From assembly GCF_910589235.1 (NCBI RefSeq), contig NC_060956.1:20446973-20510972 (forward strand): 64,000 nt of DNA, given 5' to 3'. Source of the stretch: Vespa crabro. Its lineage: Eukaryota > Arthropoda > Insecta > Hymenoptera > Vespidae. How positions within the stretch are numbered: position 1 is the first letter of the stretch; the number at the start of each line of letters is the position of its first letter. Positions 13,228 through 26,414 of the stretch are shown here, in pieces. The notes beneath the pieces were generated by a model that was not told the DNA's origin, made no database searches, and was given only the letters and a program-made list of their open reading frames with translations. The translations under genes and the position numbers were made by a program.

Positions 13228-13709
13228 ATTTTTTTAAGAATTAACAAACACTTACACGTTTATTACTCGTACACACGTACAAAATTAAAAGCTAAAAGGA
13301 AAAAAAGGGATAGTTCGATGTAAGGACCTCTCGTAGTAAAAAGCTCTCGACAAAGGTCAAACATTTTTTCTTCCTTCTTTCATAGATTTTTTTTCCCTTC
13401 TTCGTTTCCTTTTCTCTTTTTCTATTCTTTTCATTTCATTTTTCGTCGACTGCACTGCCATCAGAGACCGGCGGTAATCCAAAGGGTTAATAGCGGCATT
13501 TGTTTAGGAATTAAGTGCAAAGAAGCATAAGCGAAGTGCACGAAGAGTGTCAAGCTCCGGTTAGGCTCATTAGCAGGCTACTCGACGGTGGAGTTGTCCT
13601 CTATATTATACGTGAGTATGCACGCGAAATGCATTTTTATCCTTTCGAGACTTGGATAAAGCTTTCTTCTTCGTACCAACTTAGTATGTACATACATACA
13701 TGGATATAC

Positions 13710-13711
<2 letters not shown>

Positions 13712-13742
<31 letters not shown>
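13712..13742. repeat. (GT)n microsatellite
   Basis: About 15 GT units. Confidence 0.95.
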
Positions 13743-13746
<4 letters not shown>

Positions 13747-14147
13747 TGTGTATAGGTACATGAGAGTAAAATAGAAAATCGGTGTCGCTTATATTTGACG
13801 AGTACTTCTCCTGTATTCGAGTTAAGAACCCAAGACTCCCAAGCAAGACTTTCAATCACTCGAAATAAATCGAAGACGCATTCGTGCGTGAAGATCTTCG
13901 TAAATTTTCTTTCAACAAAAGGGAGAAGGAATTGCGTAGCTGTTCAAGGACCTCGTATATAACATTTCGCACAATCGCATTATAGTCTGTGATCTTTAGC
14001 TTGGATTGAAGAAAAAAAAGAAAAAAATAAAAAAAAGAAAAAAAGAAAAGAAAAAAGAAAAACAAAATAAGACCAGGCGGTCTCTATGGGACAGTAACAA
14101 TATAAGAATAATTATAATAATCGAAAAAGTTCGCGTGCGCATAGATC

Positions 14148-14148
<1 letters not shown>

Positions 14149-14198
<50 letters not shown>

Positions 14199-14199
14199 G
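14149..14199. repeat. (AAT)n microsatellite
   Basis: About 17 perfect units; translates as poly-Asn or poly-Tyr. Confidence 0.95.
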
Positions 14200-16690
14200 A
14201 GCGGTACACCGAACGTTTGAGATTTACGAGATGTGATAAAACATGGCCGTGTGTTACACTCTTGAAGTCCGGTCGATGTGCTTAGACACATTTCATTGGT
14301 GTGTCGCAGTAGGGTCTTAAGTGGACTGTGATTTGCATCTACGTGATCATTATTCCTAGAGAGGAGAGAGAGAGAGAGAGAGATAGATAGAGAGAAAGAA
14401 AATGACGCTATTATTAATGTCGATATTACGTATATATATATATATATATTTAGATGACTAACTTTAAGGCTGTTCATCACCTCTGCGGTTTTATAATGGT
14501 TTAAGCTAACAATGAGTACAAGAATAATTCTAAAACAATTTTGACGAACAAAATGTCATTTTAGAGATGAAGTTTCGTGCAAGGATATTGCGCTTTTTTG
14601 AACTTTCGAAAATAAATTTATTCCTTTTTTTTTTTTTTTTTTTTTTTTGGGAAAAAAAATAGAGGCAAAAAATAATGTTCTTTCGACAATAGTTTATGGG
14701 TAAAAATGAAACTTCTTAAAGAATTCGAAAAAGTCCTGTCCTCGCTTAAACCATCTTTAATATGAGATTTTGTTCATAAAAAATTATGTTTAAAAAAAAT
14801 TATACCTCGACGTTAGTTGCACGAAGTTAATGCTATTTTTGACATTTTTTAGTGAAAAAAAAAAAAAATTCGTATAACGGCAGCCCTTGAAGTTTGCAGG
14901 AAAAGAGAAAGAACTCTTATCCTTACTACTGATTTTCATACTAACGCTAGAATATTGTTCTAATGGTTTATTTTTGATTTGCTCACTAGTTTGATATGCT
15001 TAAATCGATACTCAGATTTTATAATCCATTTCAAACACAAATAAATTTTATAATTATGTAAACGACGTATAATGTACAATAAAATAATATTTAAACGATA
15101 GCACATTTATTTTAATATTTTTCGTAGCACGAAACACGCGTTAAAAATCAAATAGATTTAAATTAACATTTAAATAGTGTTAAAATTTAAACTCGTGATC
15201 GTTGTTTATATACGTCAATAAAAATGAACTTTTTATTGACTTTGATTGTTATCGGAACAATTTCATGTTGAATTTCGACCGAATAAAGATCGAAGAATTA
15301 AATAAATTATGGTTTTAATTTTTATCTGAAAATTATTTAAATAATTTGAAACGTGCACGGAGTATAATACTCTTTCAGTATTATAATATTGATACTAATA
15401 ATTTTTCTGTTTAAGAACTTTATTGCAATCGTTCGTGTGACAATGAAATAGCCGGAGTGTTTTTATCGGTAAAATAAAAATATCGCCAAGTAGAAGCAAT
15501 GTTTGTTCGTTAGCTTTTTTTTCGATTTAAATAACAAATGAATTTGCATCGATTGCGTGAAATGCAGTTGTTAGAGTCAATGTTTGTACCCAAAGTTTTA
15601 ACAGTCGTACAGGCTGTATTTATAAAAGATAGTAGAATCTAGTGAATTAATTATAATGACTATTCGTTAAAAAAAAAAAAAAAATAAACTTACCACATAT
15701 TAGAGTCAGTGTATCATTGAAGAGTATCTCAATCAACATCGATCTCGATCTATTTCATTTTCTACCAGCTACCGGATCATCCATCTTTAATTTCAATCTA
15801 AAACACGAACGAGTATTTTGGAGCCATTGCAGAACTTCTTAAGTAGTAAGTGAATTTTTAAGTCTCTTCGATCACTCAATCATTTCGAGGACGTAAGATC
15901 TGAAATGGTACGGAGCAATTGATTGTAATTAATTAGTAGAAGAGGATTGAGAATGATCAAGAGTAACTCTTCTCGGAGTTTTGTAAATGGTTCCTTATTT
16001 TTTGATTTATTTATTAGATCAGGATAATGTCATCTTGTTAAAATGCGTTATAAAAGAAGAGTCTCTATCATGGCTTTTGGAAAGAAAAATGTCATTAATT
16101 AGCGATATTCATTAATTTTTCATATCAATTATATTTATTTATTTATGCATTTATATCCGTAAAATAAATACCGGCATTGCGTTCTATTTATCACATAAAT
16201 GAAAAGTATAATTTTACAGACTATTAACACTATCTATTTTAACCCACATTAACCCGATAGTTATGTTACGTGCGAGAGAACAATAATCTACACCTTGTAG
16301 ACTGATATGATAGCGCATGATGGTGATAATGTTTTTACTTATCGCTGAAGTCACACAATCTTCGAGCGAATGGTAATGAACTGCTTTAAAAATGATGATC
16401 TAACTTATTCTTGTTTAATGTAATTACGAAGTAATATCACGCTCTTCGATATGAAACGTGACGATAATTTTTAATTCCTTGTCTTTTGTGGAGATTAAAA
16501 AAAAAAAAAAAAGAAAAAAGAAAAATATTCGATCAATACTTTACGTTTTACTGTCTCAAATATGGTACATCTTTTTAATAACGTGACGGTCGGTATAGAA
16601 GTATTCTTATCTTTGATAGATAGATTATCTCTTACGATATATATAGCTTTGGATTTTATCATTGTAGAAAATGACATCGGTGTTATTGTA

Positions 16691-16807
16691 GGATTCTACT
16701 TTATCGATGCAGCTATCGATGATTTTAATGTGTGATTTTATTATGAAAGTCGATAAAGTAGAAATCCTTTTTCCTTCTATAAAATATGATTGTAGATACT
16801 TTATCGA
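16691..16807. repeat. Inverted repeat with an extra direct copy
   Basis: GGATTCTACTTTATCGA (16691-16707) is mirrored by TCGATAAAGTAGAAATCC (16750-16767) with one extra A, leaving a 42-base loop. ACTTTATCGA recurs directly at 16798-16807, exactly 100 bases after its first copy. It could be a hairpin, a MITE relic or repeated factor-binding sites. Confidence 0.7.
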
Positions 16808-16852
16808 CATTAATAATAATATACATATATATATTTTTTTCTAATAATTTAA

Positions 16853-16885
<33 letters not shown>

Positions 16886-18515
16886 TATAGCATAAAAATT
16901 TTAGAATATAGCATGTAATGATAATTGATCTTTGATCTTAGAAATGAACTTAATTGTTAAATAATGTCACATGGAACTTTTTAAAATTATGCATAGAGAT
17001 ACATATATATATATAAAGTTTGTATAACAAACAAAAAGATTTTTATATCTTTAGGACTATCATATATATGTATATCATCAGTTTTTTTATTCCAAAAAAT
17101 ATCTAAAGGTCCTGCTTGATTGCCGGGACGGAAGTATGTTTGTTTCACGACATCCTGGGTCTGGACCAGTTTCCTTTTATTCTTATATTTTGAAAGGAAT
17201 ACGAGTGAAAGATCAAAAGAAGTTTATGCCACCGTCCGGTTTAACATTCATACTATTTTTGCGGAACAATAGTTTCTGGATAAATATCCTAAAGATAGAA
17301 ATTCATGGGTGATAAATATTTTGTTAAAAATAAAAGGAAAATGTCGGATGTAATTAAAAAAAAAAAAAAAAACATAAAAAAGGAAAAGAAAAGGAAAGAA
17401 AAGAAGGAAAAAGAGAAAAGAAGCATCATATATAAAATACGATATCAAAAATGTTACAAAGAAGATGTGGATGAGACATTGATATTCAAGTGGACTTGGA
17501 TCGATCGTTATACGATCCTTTTTCATAGAGGATATGGTCTCGATTGAGGGATGCGAAGATACTTACCTACACGATTTTCATACGTTGGAAATGGTGGTAC
17601 GCGCTAAAGTATTTCCTTCTGACATTCAAATGCCGAGATGCACATGAAAAAGAATACGTACATTCGACGGCGGCTATTCATCGCTCAAAGGCATCATTTA
17701 TCAACATATTTGATATGCTCCCGCGCGCGTTACATTCGCGGCTGAACCTTATCCTAGACCCTTCCGAGATGGATATAGCGTAGAAATAATATGCTAATCG
17801 CGCGAAGGCGGACTTTAAAAAGTGCTCCGATAAATTCTCCAGACTTTTGACGTAATTTCGACTATACCCTCCCCTCCTCACAACCTTTCTTTCAACCACT
17901 CCTACACCCTTATACCCGTTCCACCTCTTTTTCAAGCTCCTTCCGAAAGATTCTTTTTACGTTGGTTTCCGCGGTCTTAAGAAAACTTTTGCCTTTCCTT
18001 AACCCGGCTTCATATATCATCGAAGGGATGTTTCTTTAGACGATCCCCGCAAAGGTTTGCCGTACAACGCACAATTTTCTCTTTCTTTCTTTTTTTTTTC
18101 CTTTTCTCTCATTCTTTTCTTTTCCCTCCTTAAATACTTACCTCCAAGTATCACGATCTCGAATAATGGACTATGGAATAAAAATTAATAATTATCTTGA
18201 GATCTCATTGAACGCGTACCGAATTCAGTACTACGTCGAAAGCGTTGTAGATGATTGACGCGAGACGTTAAGATCATTTACAAATCCCCTCATCTACACT
18301 TATGAGTGCGGTGACGCATACGCACATATTTATGCACCCCTGCCCTTTCGACTGTGTACGCTCCCATACATACATCGATCATATTAGCCGCAAAAGCGGA
18401 ATGTTCCGATCCTGAAAAGCGATCGTGTTTGTTCAAGAAAATCCAAATGGTCACTATAAAGATCTATAAGAAATTTTTTCCCTTAAGATTAATTGATATT
18501 TCTAATATAATATTC

Positions 18516-18518
<3 letters not shown>

Positions 18519-18562
<44 letters not shown>
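18519..18562. repeat. (AT)n microsatellite
   Basis: About 22 AT units. Confidence 0.95.
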
Positions 18563-18565
<3 letters not shown>

Positions 18566-18802
18566 TATCGAAAATTATTTGACTAGAGAAAATTAATGGA
18601 ATCTTCGATAGAGAACTTCGTCAAACTCTTCCGTATGTCGAAAGATGACATTAAAATAATCTTCTTCAGACATTAAATTCCAAAGTGCCGAGTCAGCGAG
18701 ACACTTTCAAGCATATTGAACTCGGATCCGTGCGCTCACCATTTACTTTAAGCCCTCCTTTCCATATTTATCCGAGGATCCTTCATTACGGCCACTTCGA
18801 GA

Positions 18803-18847
<45 letters not shown>

Positions 18848-18880
18848 GTCTATCTCTCTCTTTCTCTTTCTTTTTCTTCT

Positions 18881-18912
<32 letters not shown>
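18803..18912. repeat. (CT)n polypyrimidine tract
   Basis: Three CT runs joined by CTGT, CTAT and TTC-rich interruptions, about 110 bases of almost pure pyrimidine. Confidence 0.9.
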
Positions 18913-18913
<1 letters not shown>

Positions 18914-19169
18914 GCTTCTTTCGCTCTCATCTCTTTTTCCTCTTTCCTCCCCATTGAATATCTTCGCTTAGGATTACGTTCTTTATACGAGGAAAGAAGC
19001 GTCCTTGCTATTAGGACCGATGTCGCAGATTGCTTTTGCTCAAACTCGTATTTATCGAAAACGGTGACAACGTTTTATATAACTGATTTTTTCGAAATAA
19101 TTTAAAATAATATGAGAAAAGAAAAGAAGGAGAAAAAAAAAAAACAACCGACAAGACCAAGTTTTTCGT

Positions 19170-19304
19170 ACGTTCGTAGAATTAATAAAAAGAAAACAAA
19201 AAAAAAAAAAAAAAGAAAAAAAGAAATGACAATAAAATAAAATTCTACGTTCGTAGGATTAAATGAAATTAAATAAAATTTTAACGTTAGTAGAATTAAT
19301 AAAA
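19170..19304. repeat. Three diverged direct copies of ACGTTCGTAGAATTAATAAAA
   Basis: Copies start at 19170, 19247 (GGATT variant) and 19284 (TTAG variant), separated by A-rich filler. They are too long and similar for chance in simple AT-rich sequence and probably arose by slippage or local duplication. Confidence 0.6.
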
Positions 19305-20434
19305 TAAAATGGGGAAAAAAATATTTTGAAAATAATTCGGTGCTAATATTTGGAGTGTGTAGTATGAAAGAGAAGAGAAATAAAGAAAGAGGGAATGAGA
19401 GAGTAAGTTGGAAGAGAACAGGGACGGCATACGCCCCGCGATTTAAGTCGTCAACTTTTATGGGGGTAGTTTTCGTGGAGACGGTCCACGGTGAGGAGGA
19501 TACATAAAGAGGGGGAAGTTTCTGGTAATATGGCGTCTTCCCGCGGAATATGGCGGCAACTGTAAACAAGAGATAGCGACAATATTGAAGCGGTGAACGT
19601 ACCAAAGAGAAACCAAGAAAAAATTCTTTTCTTGTATATTTTGAATGTAATTTTCATGAACATCGAGTTTTCTTTTTTTCTTTTCTTTATCTTTTTTTTC
19701 TCATTGTCATTGAAAATTTATCCGTATCGATATGGTCGAGATATTTTTTTTTCTCCTTCTTTTCAAGTATAATAAAAAGGCAATTAGAATAGTTCCTTTT
19801 ATACATATTTTGTTTTTTCTTTCGTTTCGTTTTTATTTTTTTTCTGATAACGAGACGATTTACAAGCACGCGTTTACGACTTTTTCCAGTTAAAGAAAAT
19901 TCCTTTACCGTGAAACCGCCGTTGATCGCCGTCGTGGATTAAGAGACAAACGGGATTCCTTCTTCTTTTCACTTTGCGTCCTCTTTCGCGTACCGTTGAT
20001 TGCATCTCGCATTTGTGTCACGCTCTTGAGTGCCCAGTCGATATGCCCGAGCAAATTGGAAATTGGTATTCCGTTCGTTGTCCGTACGACGGCCAGACGG
20101 ATTTGCGAAGGAGTACCTTAGGCGAGAGAACGGCTAAATGTGTCCCCGTACGTGCGTTCGCTTTCCTGAACACTTAGACTCGGTCAAATCGTTTCCAGAG
20201 TACGTCACTCCGTTGGAATACTAAGAAAGGTTAACACGAAGCTCCGAGAACGAACGAAACGATAGGATGTTTGCGGATCACCGATCGGTCGTTCGAGCAA
20301 TATTGCTTAGGTTAAATCGATCCTAAGCTATTTCGACGTACTTACCCTTATACGAGTCATATTCGCGATTCCTCGAAGATCGAGATCGAGTACACGATAA
20401 GAAGAGTATTTTTGTAAATAGAGAAGGGAGAGAG

Positions 20435-20439
<5 letters not shown>

Positions 20440-20472
<33 letters not shown>
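20440..20472. repeat. (GA)n microsatellite
   Basis: About 16 GA units. Confidence 0.95.
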
Positions 20473-20477
<5 letters not shown>

Positions 20478-20690
20478 AAAGTAAGCATCGTAAGTTCGAA
20501 CATGAGTTCGATCGGGATAAAATCGATCGGTTTTATTCTGAAAAAGCAGGATTACAGTCTGTCGCAAAAGGTGTAGGTAAAGCTTTTCCTATCCTTTTTT
20601 TATTCTTATTTAGAAGAATATATATATATATATATAAAGAAAAAAAAATACGTAAAGAACGAGAGAACGATTTGCTTTTCGAGACCTTTT

Positions 20691-21071
20691 TTGTTATCAG
20701 TCGACTCCAGGAGAGTCATAGGGCTCCTTGGCAGTTTCGCGCTCTACGCCAACGCGCGAACGATATCGATATACTCGACTCTCGATATCCTTCCTGTGTT
20801 GCCCATCTTGGAATATGGGTGCCTCCAAAGACCACGGGCTTGGAAGCATCGCATAAAAACTTACGAGCCGTATTTCGTACTGTCGTGCCGAAGGTTTCCA
20901 GCGTCTCCCTTCTCTCTTACTGAGAGAAATTCACCACCGAATTCGTTCTACCAACGTTCGCACGCAGTTGGTCGGACGGTGCTGCTCGAAATCCGATTGG
21001 AGGGACCTGTAATCCCCCAAAATACTACAATGTGTGCCCCGGAGGGCTCTCGTTTTCTTTCCCAGATTTAG
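20691..21071 (+). pseudogene. Possible decayed LINE (non-LTR) reverse-transcriptase fragment
   Basis: An open stretch of 126 codons reads RVIGLLGS near its start and PVLPILEYGC in its middle, followed by a WK-H-RI-x(13)-RRF spacing. From family knowledge, a (V)RPxLEYG(C/S) block with a W-P and an I-x-x-Q-F pattern after it is typical of the region just after the reverse-transcriptase domain in Jockey/CR1-type LINEs. A parallel frame (20672-20923) carries GIWVPP at the matching place, which would fit a frameshift. There is no catalytic YADD box, no endonuclease and no poly-A tail in place. It could be chance. Confidence 0.3.
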
Positions 21072-21142
21072 GATTCTGAATCTTATCGCCTTTCGACGTC
21101 ATCCTTGAGAAAACTGGCTAGTGTCATCGTTAAAGGCCTTCC

Positions 21143-21143
<1 letters not shown>

Positions 21144-21173
<30 letters not shown>
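21144..21173. repeat. Poly-T run (30 bases)
   Basis: Uninterrupted T run about 70 bases beyond the LINE-like fragment. On the plus strand a LINE tail would be poly-A, so this is not its tail. Confidence 0.95.
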
Positions 21174-21174
<1 letters not shown>

Positions 21175-22642
21175 TATAGAATTAGTCTATACGAAAAGAG
21201 AGAGAGAGAGAGAGAAAGAGATTATCAATTTTAAATCATTCGGTTTGTCTTATTATTTTATTGTTCTTTCTTTCGTTTCTTTTCTTTACTTTTTTCTTTT
21301 TTTTTTTTTTTTTCTAATAAGAAAATTTCTAACGATCCCGTGAGGAAACTTTGAGAAACGATTTCGACGATTTTACGATGTTATTTCGTAAAGATTTTTC
21401 ACTTGGACTGTACCTTGATTTACCTCCAACCGATTCGCCAAGAAATCGAATTACCCCCGGCTTCCGTCGGGAACGCGGAGAAACCTCGAATTAAGAAACA
21501 CTGAGACCTGCGGAAAATATCGACGCGATATAAATCAAGGCCTCCTAGAAACCTTCTTTTTCTCGTCTTTAGATCTCGTTTGTTATCGAGTCGACGCGGA
21601 TATCATTGTAGAAAGAAAAAGTAAAAAAAAGAAGTAAAAAAAAAAAAAAAGAAAAAAAAAATAAAAAAAGGGTCTTTGGTAATAAGAAAAGGATGAACGC
21701 TAAGTTGCTTGAGAGATGGTTTTTACGTCGAACATCGATAACGATCCCTGTCTTATCGTTATGCCTCCTATCGTAATTAATGAAGTTTCGTCAAACGTGC
21801 GTTTACTATCTCGATCCGATAAAATCTGTCGTTAATTTATCGATAAAGTTATCGCCGATAGAGTTTTATTAATAAAATTCTTTTCCTATTGTACGAATGG
21901 CCACGTAAATGTCCTTCGAAATTTTATGTTCTGGAAAGTAAGAAAAATCAAGACAGTTAAAAACTTACTTCGATTACCCCCATAAAACGGAGTCCTCGCA
22001 TTCTCTGCCATTCTGTTTTTAACATACTCGCATAGATTTTATTTCATGTGCTTTATAACCGTGATGTTATATGTACATGAAAACCTAATTCGAGATGCAA
22101 AAATTCTTTTCTGCATACGTCTTCGTGTATTACCGGATTCGAGCGTGACATCGATGATAGTCTTATTTTCTTATGGTTGTTTCTTGACAAAGAAAAAAAA
22201 AGAAAAAAAAAAAAAAAAAAAAAAAAGAGAAGAAAGAAAAGAAAGCAGATAAAAAGAAGATGTAAAATGAAAGAGAGGATAAAGGAAGGAGAAGAAAAGA
22301 AAAGAAAAGCAAAGCAAAAAATTTTACTCCATTCGAATTGAGAACAAACAAAAAAAAAATATTTGTTTTATCGAGACACGATAATAATCAAAATCCGTCG
22401 GATTACCACGGTAGACCGTACGAACTGACCCTTTACATCCTCGCGAATTTAAAGAGCCACTCACCGACGTGCCAAGTCGGGGGAAAATATGGGGAGGTCC
22501 TTTAAAGCGTTCTCTGCTTAATGGTGCTGAATCACAGATTGCGCGCACCTCTAAATTTGAATTTATTATCGAGAGCTATGTCCGGCAAAGTGCCGTTGCC
22601 ATCTCTGGATGGCGATCGTATGTACCGACTATTGAAAAACTG

Positions 22643-22679
<37 letters not shown>

Positions 22680-22825
22680 ATTTTTTTTTAACTATCTTTA
22701 ATATTCTATTCTCTATGTTCAAACTTAAATATATTATCTTTCCAGATAGATTTTTATTTGCATAAATTCATTGGCATCTATCAAAGATTTAATGAAAAAG
22801 TTTAGTGAAAAATTTTATTTTTTTC

Positions 22826-22864
<39 letters not shown>
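22643..22864. repeat. Two (CT)n microsatellites
   Basis: CT arrays at 22643-22677 and 22828-22864, separated by AT-rich unique DNA. Confidence 0.9.
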
Positions 22865-22866
<2 letters not shown>

Positions 22867-23415
22867 GAAAGTCTCCCTAAATTGACGTTCTATCGATCGT
22901 TAAGTCGTGCGAATCAAGCGACTTCTAATTACGAGCTTCCGATTACCTGCATGAAACCACGTCACGTTCGTGACAAAAGGAGAATTCGCGAAACGGTTGA
23001 AAGACTTCGAATTCGATGTAACGGTGATTCGTCGACGAGAGTTAGGTTGGATAATTCCAAAAACGAACACGTTGCAAATCCAAACGAGCCATCAAATCAA
23101 TGGGACCAGCAAGTTAACCGGATATGCTTCGACGATGATCGGCGTTCCATTCGATCGAGTTCTCGCGTTATATCGCGAAGAGTCAAACGTAAAGAGATAG
23201 AGATAGTGATAGAGATAGAGAGATACAGAATTCGCGGTGAGGCGCTGATAAATTCGACGTGTATCGTTGTAGCAATAAATCAATTATAATATTCCACGGT
23301 TGGCTTGGGGTATCGGTTATTAGTAAAGCCCGTCGTCGCTACGGAAGGCGGCCATATATCCATGGGTGTTTCTCTCTATTACAAATTTCGCATTTTCCTG
23401 CCGAACATCGAGCAT

Positions 23416-23455
<40 letters not shown>

Positions 23456-23469
23456 CGAAAAAGATAGAA

Positions 23470-23507
<38 letters not shown>

Positions 23508-23591
23508 GAGAGGGAGTGTATTCGCCACCCACTCATCCTTCTTCTCCCTCCCTACCCTTCGTTTTCCATGTCTGCCTCTCCTTTTCGTCTT

Positions 23592-23632
<41 letters not shown>

Positions 23633-23640
23633 TACACATA
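23416..23640. repeat. (GA)n array facing a (CT)n(CA)n array
   Basis: An interrupted GA array at 23416-23512 is followed by CT at 23588-23614 and CA at 23614-23632. A transcript could fold GA against CT. It yields long artefactual Arg-Glu and Ser-Leu frames. Confidence 0.9.
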
Positions 23641-24795
23641 TACACTCTCTCTCTCCCTCTTTCTCTATCGTTGCTACTCTTATTTCCCTCTTCCTCCCGC
23701 TTCTCCTCGTCGCACACTCCAATCCCCTTTCCGTTCGACCTATCCGAAAATCGACGCTCGTCTAACCCGGGAATTCGCACATCGACGGTGGTCGCGCGCA
23801 ACGGGGGCATTATTCACCCTTTATTGGATTTGCCGATTTTTCCGCCACGACGTTGCACGAGTCGGCCGATGCGCAGCCCACCGTGACGTTTCCCGCGACG
23901 GTTAGCGCGATCCTACCCGCAACGATGTGCAACAACGTGACGTCGACGATCGTTAAGCTCGAAAGCTCGCAAAACGCGCAAGCATAAATCCTTCGATCCG
24001 ATATTAACGTGGCACTTCGCTTTCGCATGAGAAAAGAGGAAAGAAAGGGTAGAAAAGGTTATACATTCTCGCTTGTTGTGGATTACGTGTGTTAGAACGT
24101 TCCTGTTTCTTCGATTTATCTGGACGAATTGTGATCTTTTTAAAAATGAAATGGATTTGATTTTTTCATTATAAAAATTTTCTAAGACAAAATGTTCATT
24201 AATCATTCATCCTTTTCATTTATTTTCCAAATGTAATTATTATTATCTTTAAATAATTGTAATAGAAATAATCGTTTCATAGATATTATAACATAACATG
24301 TTATAGTTAACGTTGTAGTTATAAGGGAGAATTCCTTTTTCTTTTTCTTTTCCATTTTTCTTTTTCTTTTTGTATAACAAAACTTATCAATCTATCTACG
24401 CAATTAAACAATATGATATTATTTTGCGATAAGAATTTTTCTTTTTTGCTTCTTTCATGAATGCATTCACGCATTTGTCGAACAATTTAATGTTTTCAAT
24501 TTTATATCGAATTAATTTTGTATCGATTAGTTTCTATTTTTGAACGTTAGAAAGTATTTTTGTGATTTTTGAAATATCAAAAGAATCGAGTAGGTACGAT
24601 CGTTTTATTTGTTTCTATTGCGTTTTATAAGACACAGAAAAGACGATAACCAAGATCGTTTGGTTAGATCTCTTCTGGTCGGAAGATAGTTCTCTCGTTA
24701 TAGAATCGCGAAGAATTGTGAAGCATAGAGCATTTTTCGAGACTGAATTTTTCGGATCTACCTCGGTGACGATCCCGAAAAACGTAGAGAAAGAG

Positions 24796-24796
<1 letters not shown>

Positions 24797-24832
<36 letters not shown>

Positions 24833-24862
24833 AATAGAGCAAGAGAGAGAAAGAGAGAGAGT
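24797..24862. repeat. (GA)n microsatellite
   Basis: GA array interrupted by ATAGAAATAG near 24828. Confidence 0.9.
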
Positions 24863-25282
24863 TGATTCGGCACTTCCGAGTTATTCGTCCAGATCTAAAG
24901 ATTTGGAACGTACCACGGTTTCTTCATTTGCATACTTTGCCGATTTCAATGCCTCTTGCTTGCCCTCATACCTTCCCTCTCTCTTTTTAGGTACACTCTC
25001 TTCTTTTTCAAACCCCCCAGACCCGTCCGTGACTTACTTCTTTCTACCGTCTCCAATGCAAATTACAATATTCCCGTGGCGTTTGATCGAACATGAAAAT
25101 ATATGCATTCGGTCAAAATAAGATGTCCCTTATTTGGTTCCTTCATTCGATATTTCAACAAAGAACTTAACAAAGAACTTAAAAGGTTTGTTAAATCTCT
25201 ACGACTCGTTGATGTTTAATAAAAAATTAGGGATAAGTGGGTGAGAGTGGGGAAGACCGCCAATAGGAGGGTGAGAGATATA

Positions 25283-25284
<2 letters not shown>

Positions 25285-25315
<31 letters not shown>
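25285..25315. repeat. (CA)n microsatellite
   Basis: About 15 CA units. Confidence 0.95.
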
Positions 25316-25317
<2 letters not shown>

Positions 25318-26013
25318 ACACACGTTTGTACGAATGAGATAGCTTATTATTACAGTAAGTTGTTATCTCATTTTTCGTGCAAAATATAGGTTGGTAAACT
25401 TTACTCGTTCGATCATGCGAGAGTGGGTGAGATTGCGTTGGTTTGTTCCTAGAGAATAATGTTTCCCACGTGGCCGAGATAGGAGTTCTCCCATTTCTCC
25501 CATTGTGACCTGTTTTGTTTCCTTTCTCTTACTACAATATTTAGATAAAAATGTTGGTATATACGTGGCCCGATTAGAGAGAACGAGATATACATACGTA
25601 CACTTTAAGCGAATACGAATACATAGGATTATCCTTTTGTTGTTATTCAAATGCCATTTTTATTCCAGTTTTATCGAAAATCCTGAAAGCACGAATGCAG
25701 TCTCGCAAAAGCAATTATTAGTTCAAATTATAGAGGTAATATTGCCCCGCTTACGTATGTATCACGGGCATGAAAATTAATTCTATGAATGTTCGTACGA
25801 GGGTAGGGTAGGGTAGAGGAAGAAGGGCGTATAGAGCTAATATAATGAAGCCGAATGTTGTCTCATCGATTACGACATATTTTTACCATAACGAATAAAT
25901 GAAAAATTATTATTATCGATTTTCCATTTTGCCAATTTTATGGATATTTATTTATGATCTCGATTACGTCAATTGAAATAAGTAAAAAAATATTTCGAGG
26001 AAATATAAAAGAG

Positions 26014-26017
<4 letters not shown>

Positions 26018-26063
<46 letters not shown>
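26018..26063. repeat. (AT)n microsatellite
   Basis: About 20 AT units followed by GTATATAT variants. Confidence 0.9.
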
Positions 26064-26065
<2 letters not shown>

Positions 26066-26414
26066 GAAAGCAAAAAAGAAAAAAAATGAAAGAAAAATAG
26101 AAAAGAAGAGGAAAGAAAGGAGAAGGAGAAGAAAAAGAGGATTTGGAAAAGAAATTCAGGAGAAGAGAGAGCAGATCGCGCGTAACCGGTTTTGGAAGAA
26201 CGACAAGAGTAACTAAGTAGTATTTTCGAGTAGGATGAGATAGAACGAACGAGTTAGGAAAAGCGGCCGACTACATCGGTGGCATGCTTTTTTCCTTCTC
26301 GCAAGCGTGCTGTCCGATATAATCCGTGCTTGATCAGATTAAGCGTTGCACAGAGAACGAACCGAGTCGCGAGAGGGTGTGGCGTTGGAGAGCATCGCCA
26401 TAGTTAAGGGGGAC

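Larger units (their letters stand above)
12412..16690. other. Gene-free tract with an array-poor core
   Basis: No exon is supported. Bases 14500-16500 are AT-rich unique sequence with few simple repeats apart from short poly-A/T, unlike the rest of the window. They hold several TAATTA-type motifs (for example near 15930), which proves nothing on its own. Confidence 0.5.
16808..20690. other. Gene-free tract
   Basis: No exon is supported. The 167-codon minus-strand frame at 19102-19605 is Phe/Leu/Ser-rich from T-rich DNA. Bases 19420-19600 and 19900-20340 are CpG-containing, higher-GC unique DNA without recognised features. Confidence 0.5.

Noticed and set aside
19102..19605. 167-codon minus-strand frame
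   Set aside because: Phe/Leu/Ser-rich reading of A/T-rich DNA; no family features or splice context.
22771..23289. 172-codon plus-strand frame, with two more frames open over it
   Set aside because: Starts in a (CT)n array; three frames are open at once and none resembles a known family. Basic Arg-rich composition follows from TCG/CGA-rich DNA.
23305..23886. 193-codon plus-strand frame and 143-codon minus-strand frame over the same DNA
   Set aside because: Both are translations of GA, CT and CA microsatellites.
25798..25818. Short GGGTA repeat resembling telomere sequence
   Set aside because: Only three units and not the TTAGG unit usual in insects; simple G/T-rich slippage.
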